From positions 1 through 6,469 of the forward strand of contig CAAEOA010000086.1 in the NCBI GenBank assembly GCA_900757485.1: 6,469 nucleotides of DNA. The letters run 5' to 3'. Positions 1-4,764 of this stretch are shown here, in pieces (position 1 is the first letter of the stretch; every line of letters begins with the position of its first letter). The translations under genes were made by a program, and so were the position numbers. The notes below the pieces were generated by a model, which was not told where the DNA came from, did not search any database, and worked only from the letters and a program-made list of their open reading frames with translations. Source of the stretch: Oscillospiraceae bacterium (lineage in GTDB: Bacteria; Bacillota; Clostridia; Oscillospirales; Ruminococcaceae).

Positions 1-1
1 A

Positions 2-72
2 TGAGGCATCGTCCTTTCAGTGTTGTGTTTTCTTTGCAGAAACATTATACCACTGTTTGGCTCGGTGCCTCA
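2..72 (+). other. Long-range inverted repeat upstream of the secreted-protein gene
   Basis: The arms at 2-11 and 63-72 (TGAGGCATCG and CGGTGCCTCA) pair over 10 bp with one G-T wobble, and a smaller pair CAGTG/CACTG (18-22 with 51-55) lies inside. A mildly T-rich stretch follows (74-82). It could be the terminator of a gene to the left or a structured leader of the gene at 122. Frame 1 is open from position 1 to a TAA at 82-84 (27 codons), but nothing in that peptide is recognisable, so it is not called as a gene. No convincing promoter for the gene at 122 is visible in this stretch. Confidence 0.3.
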
Positions 73-121
73 ATTTTCATTTAACTTAACAATACGGAAT
101 AAGATATAAGGAGCAATAAAA

Positions 122-625
122 ATGAAAAAAATTATAGCATTTTTAATATCTACAGTCATGATAGTAACTATGTTCTCAAGCACAATATTTACTGTTAATG
201 CTGAAGAGAATAATCCACTTGCAGATGGAATTATTGTTAGTGAAACAACTGAATATCTTTCAGACGGTACTTCAATTACCACAATTGTTATGGATACTAC
301 AAATATAACAACTTATGGTACTACATATACCAAAACAGGATCAGCAGCTAAAATAGCTCGAAATGACAAAGGACAAGAATTATGGAGAATAACCGTCAAC
401 GGCACTTTTTCAGTAAACGCTGGCGTTAGTGCGACTTGCACTAAGGTTTCTCATAGCTATACAATAACTGATACAGCTTGGCAGAATGAGTCGATTTCTT
501 CCAGCAAGTCTGCAAATATAGCATCTGCCACTGGAAAATTTATTCGTAAAGTGCTATTTGTTACGGTAGAGACAAGAGAAGCAACGGCAACGCTCACTTG
601 TGATAAAAATGGGAATCTATCATAA
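122..625 (+). CDS. Small secreted protein of unknown function (167 aa)
   Basis: The ATG at 122 follows an AAGGAG ribosome binding site (108-113) with 8 bases between. Residues 1-27 form a clear Sec signal peptide: two lysines, a hydrophobic core, and a likely signal peptidase I cut after VNA (residue 27). The mature part, about 140 residues, is rich in Thr, Ser and Val with alternating patterns that suggest a beta-sheet fold. It contains a KTGS segment near residue 71, a LWRITVNGTFS stretch (87-97), and two cysteines (106 and 160) that could form a disulfide. It ends CDKNGNLS. There is no anchor motif, transmembrane segment or lipobox, so it is probably released. I believe similar short secreted proteins occur in Clostridia, but I cannot name a family or function. 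The gene is visibly more AT-rich than the genes to its right, which hints at a separate origin. It appears to be monocistronic, with a terminator-like element 35 bases downstream. Confidence 0.8.
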   Translation: MKKIIAFLISTVMIVTMFSSTIFTVNAEENNPLADGIIVSETTEYLSDGTSITTIVMDTTNITTYGTTYTKTGSAAKIARNDKGQELWRITVNGTFSVNAGVSATCTKVSHSYTITDTAWQNESISSSKSANIASATGKFIRKVLFVTVETREATATLTCDKNGNLS

Positions 626-660
626 CTGATTTGTTATTACACCGCCAATTTTTTGAAGGA

Positions 661-722
661 GCTGTAGCAAAATAAAAAAATGCGACAGCCCCTCTTTCTT
701 TTTTCGGCTGTTTTGCTACAGC
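661..722 (+). terminator. Terminator with two alternative hairpins
   Basis: Arm A (GCTGTAGCA, 661-669) can pair with arm B (TGCGACAGC, 681-689) with one mismatch and an A-rich loop. The T-rich run at 693-704 follows, which is the layout of a rho-independent terminator for the secreted-protein gene. Alternatively, arm A extended to 672 pairs perfectly over 12 bp with arm C (711-722), with a further inner pairing CAGCC/GGCTG (686-690 with 706-710). The two structures are mutually exclusive. Termination is the simplest role. Whether the choice of partner is regulated is unknown. Confidence 0.65.
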
Positions 723-750
723 CCCATATCTTATTTTTCGTTATACTTTT

Positions 751-782
751 TTGACACATAATCGTAAAAATGATGGTATATC
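751..782 (+). promoter_or_regulatory. Candidate sigma-A promoter for the GT2-yfhO operon
   Basis: A perfect -35 hexamer TTGACA lies at 751-756. The -10 is weaker: TGGTAT at 774-779 gives the ideal 17-base spacer, or TATATC at 777-782 gives a long 20-base spacer. Transcription would start near 786-790. That is downstream of the first in-frame ATG (770) and supports translation starting at 839. Confidence 0.45.
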
Positions 783-823
783 AAAAGAGAGCATATCCGA
801 AAATAAATGAACAAACACGTTAT

Positions 824-831
824 GGAAAGGG
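824..831 (+). promoter_or_regulatory. Ribosome binding site fixing the GT2 start at 839
   Basis: The purine tract GGAAAGGG lies 7 bases before the ATG at 839. No comparable site precedes the in-frame ATGs at 770 or 773, and the 23 extra residues they would add (including YPKINEQTRYGK) do not resemble the start of a GT2 enzyme. The residues after 839 (MKKDKLVSLIIPCYFEE) do. Confidence 0.6.
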
Positions 832-838
832 TATTGCA

Positions 839-1789
839 ATGAAAAAAGACAAGTTGGTTTCGTTGATCATCCCCTGTTATTTTGAAGAGGCCGCTGTCCC
901 GCTTTTTTATCAGGCAACAGCGAAAGTGATGGACAGCCTGCCGCAATATGATTTTGAGCTGATCTTTGTGGACGACGGTTCCCGTGACAACACACTAACA
1001 GAGATCAAAAAGCTATCTGCGGCGGACAACCGGGTAAAATATCTCTCTTTTTCCAGAATTTTTGGCAAAGAATCCGCTATGTATGCTGGTATGGAATACG
1101 CAAAAGGAAACTATATTGCCACCATGGATGTGGACTTACAGGATCCGCCGGAGCTATTGCCGGAAATGCTCCGTCTGCTGGAGACAGGGGAATATGACTG
1201 CGTGGCTACCAAGCGTGTCAGCAGAAAAGGCGAACCGCCGATTCGCTCTTTTTTTGCTCGCGCGTTTTATAAAATCATCAACAAAATATCCCAGACCGAG
1301 ATCGTGGACGGTGCACGGGATTTTCGGCTGATGACTCGACAAATGGTAAACTCAGTGTTGCAGGTCAAAGAATACAGCCGATTTTCCAAGGGGATTTTCA
1401 GCTGGGTGGGTTATCGTACCAAATGGCTGGAATTTCAAAATACCGAACGAATCGCAGGTGAAACCAAGTGGTCTTTCTGGAAACTGTTTTTGTATTCCAT
1501 TGACTGCATCATCGCGTTTTCTACCGTCCCGCTGTTGCTGGCCTCGGTACTTGGTGTTGTGTTCTGTCTGATTTCCTTTTTGGCAATCATCGTTATCACC
1601 ATCCGGGAACTGATCTGGCAGGGTTCTGCTTACGGCTGGCCTTCCCTTGTCTGCATCATTTTTCTGTTGAGCGGCATTCAGCTGTTCTGCATGGGGATAC
1701 AGGGACAATATATCTCCAAAACTTACATGGAAACCAAAAACAGACCGAAATATATCATCAAGGAGCAAAGTGAGGACAGTGATGAATAA
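839..1789 (+). CDS. GT2 polyprenyl-phosphate glycosyltransferase, CsbB/GtrB type (316 aa)
   Basis: This membrane-bound family 2 glycosyltransferase should move a sugar from a nucleotide donor to undecaprenyl phosphate on the cytoplasmic face. The N-terminal GT-A domain starts with VSLIIPCYFEE (7-17). It carries VDDGS (44-48), SRIFGKE (72-78; the family usually has SRNFGKE), the metal-binding DVD within MDVDLQDPPE (96-105), DFRLM (161-165) and RIAGETKWS (204-212). Two transmembrane segments follow (about 228-255 and 266-289). The tail GIQGQYISKTYMETKNRPKY is the usual end of this group, and the length is normal. All expected catalytic motifs are present, so the enzyme looks functional. The sugar cannot be read from the sequence. 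The stop codon overlaps the start of the YfhO gene by 8 bases, implying translational coupling, and this pairing resembles csbB-yfhO of Bacillus subtilis. An upstream in-frame ATG at 770 is less likely. Confidence 0.9.
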   Translation: MKKDKLVSLIIPCYFEEAAVPLFYQATAKVMDSLPQYDFELIFVDDGSRDNTLTEIKKLSAADNRVKYLSFSRIFGKESAMYAGMEYAKGNYIATMDVDLQDPPELLPEMLRLLETGEYDCVATKRVSRKGEPPIRSFFARAFYKIINKISQTEIVDGARDFRLMTRQMVNSVLQVKEYSRFSKGIFSWVGYRTKWLEFQNTERIAGETKWSFWKLFLYSIDCIIAFSTVPLLLASVLGVVFCLISFLAIIVITIRELIWQGSAYGWPSLVCIIFLLSGIQLFCMGIQGQYISKTYMETKNRPKYIIKEQSEDSDE

Positions 1790-2354
1790 ATCGACAGTGT
1801 CACGGCGCTATCTTTTACATTTTATGGCATTTTTACTGCCTGCTTTTTTACTGCTTGCCATGTTCAGCGCTCTTGGCTTTTACCCTTTTGGGGAAAAAGC
1901 TCTGCTGATTATGGATATGAACGACCAGTATATTCATTTTTTTGCATCTTTAAAAGATTTGGTTTCAGGCGACAACAGTTTGTTTTTTTCCTGGTCAAAG
2001 GCGATGGGCCAGAACTATATCGGATTGTTTGCCTATTATTTGGCAAGCCCGCTTTCCTTTCTCACGCTGTTTTTCGGTAATGAAATTCTGCCGCTCGGTA
2101 TCTTTGTGCTGACTGTTTTAAAGATTTCCCTCTGTGGACTGACCTTTTCGGTCTATCTCAGCCAAGCTTTTGATGAAAACCGCACTTTCAAATTGTTTTT
2201 TACCACCTGTTATGCCCTAATGAGCTACAACTTAGTCTATTCCCTGTCTTTGATGTGGCTGGATGCAGTAATCTATCTCCCCATCATCCTGCTCGGCATC
2301 GAATCAATCATCAAGGGAAAAAAACGGTTCTGTTCATCGTCAGCATTGCGCTGA
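1782..2354 (+). CDS. yfhO: YfhO-family membrane protein, N-terminal part (frame broken at 2324)
   Basis: This is the first part of a GT-C-like, multi-spanning YfhO-family protein, thought to transfer a sugar from a lipid carrier to a wall polymer such as lipoteichoic acid outside the membrane. The ATG at 1782 has GAGG (1772-1775) six bases upstream. A GTG at 1770 with AAGGAG at 1760-1765 is possible but closely spaced. The first membrane segment is at about residues 12-32. It is followed by an outside loop with DMNDQY (45-50), whose acidic residues sit where GT-C enzymes keep catalytic ones. Family-typical GQNYIGLFAYYLASPLSFL (76-94) and MWLDAVIYLPIILLGIE (158-174) come next. Homology continues to IIKGKK (residue 181), then the frame runs out as RFCSSSALR and stops at 2354. 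Read alone it gives a useless stump of about 190 residues. A -1 shift at 2318-2324 joins it to the next entry. Confidence 0.85.
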   Translation: MNKSTVSRRYLLHFMAFLLPAFLLLAMFSALGFYPFGEKALLIMDMNDQYIHFFASLKDLVSGDNSLFFSWSKAMGQNYIGLFAYYLASPLSFLTLFFGNEILPLGIFVLTVLKISLCGLTFSVYLSQAFDENRTFKLFFTTCYALMSYNLVYSLSLMWLDAVIYLPIILLGIESIIKGKKRFCSSSALR

Positions 2355-2356
2355 TG
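2318..2356 (+). other. A7 slippery run and downstream hairpin at the yfhO frame break
   Basis: In the upstream frame the codons are GGA AAA AAA CGG, so bases 2318-2324 are exactly A-AAA-AAA, a -1 slippery heptamer in the correct register. Slipping back one base gives AAA AAA ACG GTT and enters the long downstream frame with no loss of family sequence. A 7-bp stem (2338-2344 with 2350-2356, one G-T pair, 5-base loop) lies 13 bases downstream and contains the TGA of the upstream frame. The spacing is longer than usual for a frameshift stimulator. AAGGG at 2313-2317 is too close to act like the Shine-Dalgarno stimulator of dnaX. Equally likely explanations are loss of one A from an original A8, transcriptional slippage, or a sequencing error. 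Confidence 0.6.
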
Positions 2357-4141
2357 TTTCTGTCTAACTATTATATCTCCTACGCGGTTGCGATTTTCTG
2401 CGTGTTGTACTATTTTTATCGCTGGTTTTCCCTGAACCGAATGAATAACGGCAAGGCGCTTGTCAAAAATCTGCTAAAAATTGCGCTTTCTGCCCTTGCA
2501 GGAATAGGTCTTTCTGCGTGGTTGCTCATCCCCACTGTTTTTGACTTATCCATGCGGGGAACCGGATACCAAAACACCAATACTTATAATTATTCCTTTT
2601 GGGAGATCCTCAAAAAATTTACTCCCTGGTACTATGACAGCATTACCAACAGCGGTTTGCCTGCTATTTTCTGCGGCATCGGCGTTCTGCTGCTTGCTGT
2701 TGCTTTCTTTTTCAATCAAAAAATACTGCCCAAAGTGCGGCTGATGACCGGCGGTATTTTTACCGTCTTTTTCCTGAGCTTTTGGATCGTGCCGTTAGAT
2801 GAATTCTGGCATGGGATGCAGTCCCCTAACTGGTTTCCCTACCGATATGCGTTTTTGTTCAGCTTCTTTTTGATTTTGACCGCTTATTTTCAGTATAGAA
2901 ATATGGAATTTCGGCTAAAGCCATATCTCAGAGAGGGAATTTCTGTTTTTTTGATCCTGCTGGTCTGTGTGAATCTGTATTTCAACTCTGCGGCTATGAT
3001 CAAGGGACTGGATGAACAGTTCGGCTATAAAAGCATATCACAGTACCAGGGATTTTATCAGCAGACCGAAACCATATTATCGGATATCCCAATGGATAAA
3101 GAAATGTATCGGATCGAAAAAGACTATGAATATTCCCAAAATGACGCCATGCTGTTCGGCTACAACGGCATTACGCATTATTCCTCTACCCATATCAATC
3201 AAATCAATGAGTTTACCAAAGAATTAGGTTTTACTCAATACCATTTTTGGAATTCTTATTTTGGTTCCACGCCCATCACCGACAGTCTGTTTAATGTCAG
3301 ATACATCTTGTCCAAAAAAGCAATGAGCGATTTTGACACACCACTTGGCACTTATGATGACATCACCCTGTATCGAAATAACTACTGCCTGCCGGTCGGT
3401 TTTGCTGTTCAGGGGGGACAAAACAGCGATTATCAGAACGGAGAGGACCCTTTTAAAAATCAAAACAACCTGTTGAATGCGCTGTCTGGGTTGGACGGTC
3501 AGGTGTTCCGGCCAATTGAATTTGAAGAGAGCTTTTCATACGGCAGCACAGAAGTAGCATACCGCTTCACCGCGCAAAACGAAGACCCTGTTTATCTTTA
3601 TATGAGCGGCGGATGGACCTATGCAAACGTTACCGTAAACGGAAATTATATCGCACCCTATTTCAGCGGTGAAACAAAAGGTGCTCTGTATATCGGTAGT
3701 TTCAGCAGCGGTGAAACCGTTGAGATCAAAGTGTGTTCCAACAGTTCCAACGCTTTGGATATCAACAGAGCCTATTTGTACAACATCGACAGCGACTATT
3801 TCGCCCAAAGCATAGAGAAGTTGCAAGCAGAGGGGTTTTATGATACTCAGCAGTTAAGCAACGGCTTAACTGCCAAGTTAAAGATCAACAGCAGCAAGGT
3901 GTGCTTTACCTCAATCCCCTACGCAAAAGGCTTCACAGTCAAGATAAACGGACAAGCAGCCGAGTCCTTCGCCTATGCTGATACCTTTCTGGCCTTTTCG
4001 GTCCCCGCCGGAGAAAGCAGTGTGGAGATTCGCTTTGTCTCGCCGGGATTTTACATCGGGCTGATCGTGTCATTGCTGACAGCGGTGATTTTACTGAGTC
4101 TGTGGATTATCACAAAACGAAAACAGAAAAAGGACCTATAA
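2324..4141 (+). CDS. yfhO: YfhO-family membrane protein, C-terminal part (605 aa after the shift)
   Basis: This is the rest of the YfhO-family protein, in the -1 frame relative to its N-terminal part. Numbering continues from residue 182 for a total of 786, near the usual size of about 800-870. It begins TVLFIVSIALMFLSNYYISY, a membrane segment typical of the family, and continues with several more. PWYYDS (282-287) and SPNWFPYRYAFLFSFF (348-363) are conserved-looking landmarks. An external domain of about 350 residues follows, with FGYNGITHYSST and NVRYILSKK. A last membrane segment (about 757-778) and a basic tail KRKQKKDL close the protein. An ATG at 2255 in this frame exists, but the first 23 codons after it read the upstream gene out of frame and it has no ribosome binding site, so it is not a credible start. 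Apart from the A7 site no other lesion is visible over 600 codons, which argues for recent damage or a frame rescued in the cell. Confidence 0.85.
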   Translation, partial: TVLFIVSIALMFLSNYYISYAVAIFCVLYYFYRWFSLNRMNNGKALVKNLLKIALSALAGIGLSAWLLIPTVFDLSMRGTGYQNTNTYNYSFWEILKKFTPWYYDSITNSGLPAIFCGIGVLLLAVAFFFNQKILPKVRLMTGGIFTVFFLSFWIVPLDEFWHGMQSPNWFPYRYAFLFSFFLILTAYFQYRNMEFRLKPYLREGISVFLILLVCVNLYFNSAAMIKGLDEQFGYKSISQYQGFYQQTETILSDIPMDKEMYRIEKDYEYSQNDAMLFGYNGITHYSSTHINQINEFTKELGFTQYHFWNSYFGSTPITDSLFNVRYILSKKAMSDFDTPLGTYDDITLYRNNYCLPVGFAVQGGQNSDYQNGEDPFKNQNNLLNALSGLDGQVFRPIEFEESFSYGSTEVAYRFTAQNEDPVYLYMSGGWTYANVTVNGNYIAPYFSGETKGALYIGSFSSGETVEIKVCSNSSNALDINRAYLYNIDSDYFAQSIEKLQAEGFYDTQQLSNGLTAKLKINSSKVCFTSIPYAKGFTVKINGQAAESFAYADTFLAFSVPAGESSVEIRFVSPGFYIGLIVSLLTAVILLSLWIITKRKQKKDL

Positions 4142-4164
4142 AAACTCGCTATATTTTCGATTTC

Positions 4165-4222
4165 AACAAAGCAATCCCACCCAAGCCTCGTTCTACCGTG
4201 GCTTGGGTGGGATTGCTTTGTT
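4165..4222 (+). terminator. Strong terminator ending the GT2-yfhO operon, possibly bidirectional
   Basis: The arms 4165-4187 and 4200-4222 form a perfect 23-bp stem (core GCAATCCCACCCAAGCC) around a 12-base loop, starting 24 bases after the YfhO stop. The right arm ends TTTGTT and runs into TTTATA, which serves as the U-tract for + transcripts. It lies between convergent transcription units, so it could also stop leftward transcripts from the pilin-sortase side, although the T-tract in that direction is short. Confidence 0.9.
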
Positions 4223-4243
4223 TTATACGGAGCTTTTTTATAA

Positions 4244-4407
4244 GCCCCTTGCTTTTACTTATTAATTGTGGATAAAACTGTCATCCGTTCCGTTATGAGC
4301 GAATGGGGGAATGTTCGAGAGTACTACATAAAAAATCCAGACACAGAGTTTTGGAGAATGTATTCATGGTACTACGCAATCACAAGATTGAGAATTCGAA
4401 ACCAGTC
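4244..4407 (+). other. Protein-like remnant next to the sortase breakpoint
   Basis: The gap between the YfhO terminator and the sortase remnant stays open in one + frame from 4244, just after a TAA, through to a TGA at 4442-4444. The stretch from the GTG at 4268 reads like real protein: SEWGNVREYYIKNPDTEFW, then RMYSWYYAITRLRIRNQSF, with charged and aromatic residues and no low-complexity bias. There is no ATG or ribosome binding site, so at best it is a fragment of a gene. Past about 4407 the frame runs antisense to the sortase. I do not recognise the family. It may be the tail of an element whose arrival cut the sortase, or chance. Confidence 0.25.
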
Positions 4408-4752
4408 TTTCTGTAATAGTAAGGTGGTGTTGTCGGTGCCGTGATAGATCGGCAAAGTGACGTCGATTTTCGGTATTTCCAGTACGCCCATGATTCCGTC
4501 TCCGCTTAAGTTAAGCAGGTCAGAATAGGAACTTAACTGCCCACCGGATAACAGGCACCGGTTGTATTCCTCCGCTGCTGCGTATTCGGCTGTCAGCTTT
4601 TCGTCAGGTACAGCCGTGATCTGCTTTGCAGCTGCAATCATGATCTCTTCCTGCCGCCATCTGCTGATAGATTCGCTGACAGGCGGATAAAGTACCGCCG
4701 CAATGCTTAATACACAAACAACAGCGGAAAGTTCCCTTAACAACCGGCGCAT
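4372..4752 (-). pseudogene. srtC: Class C (pilus) sortase, truncated after residue ~115
   Basis: Class C sortases are membrane-anchored transpeptidases that join pilin subunits. The ATG at 4752 has a perfect AGGAGG (4761-4766) 8 bases upstream, overlapping the pilin stop, so the two genes are coupled. The protein starts RRLLRELS and has a membrane segment at about 8-24. YPPVSESISRW and the helix with AAAEEYNRCL are typical of the N-terminal region. Next come the diagnostic GIMGVLEIPKIDVTLPIYHGT (86-106) and LLLQK (111-115). At this point the family continues with a glycine and GHLEGTSLP-like sequence, but here it turns into DWFRILNLVIA and stops. The catalytic His (TGH), Cys (TxxC) and Arg are all missing, about 60% of the normal 280 or so residues, so the product cannot be active. 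The DPW/DPF lid motif of many class C enzymes is also not seen. The breakpoint lies at about 4405-4409. Confidence 0.85.
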
Positions 4753-4764
4753 CTGTAAGTCCTC

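Noticed and set aside
770..838. Longer GT2 start at the ATG at 770
   Set aside because: It lies within the apparent promoter, has no ribosome binding site, and adds 23 residues that do not look like the family. The ATG at 839 has a well-placed GGAAAGGG.
1352..1768. Long antisense open frame opposite the GT2 gene (138 codons)
   Set aside because: It is a shadow of the strongly supported GT2 gene, with no signals or recognisable protein features. The antisense frames opposite the pilin were rejected on the same grounds.
2255..2323. Independent gene start at 2255 for the second half of YfhO
   Set aside because: The first 23 codons read the upstream YfhO sequence out of frame, no ribosome binding site precedes it, and family sequence begins only at the A run.
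3850..3873. Perfect 10-bp hairpin (GCAGTTAAGC, loop AACG) inside yfhO
   Set aside because: It has no T-run and lies deep inside a coding region in a conserved frame. It may slow nothing and is most simply a chance product of the codons for QLSNGLTA.
4504..4536. Palindromic TTAAG words inside the sortase remnant
   Set aside because: GCTTAAGTTAAGC and the nearby CTTAACTGC arise from Leu-Ser and Leu-Asn codons. No repeat or element boundary is associated with them.
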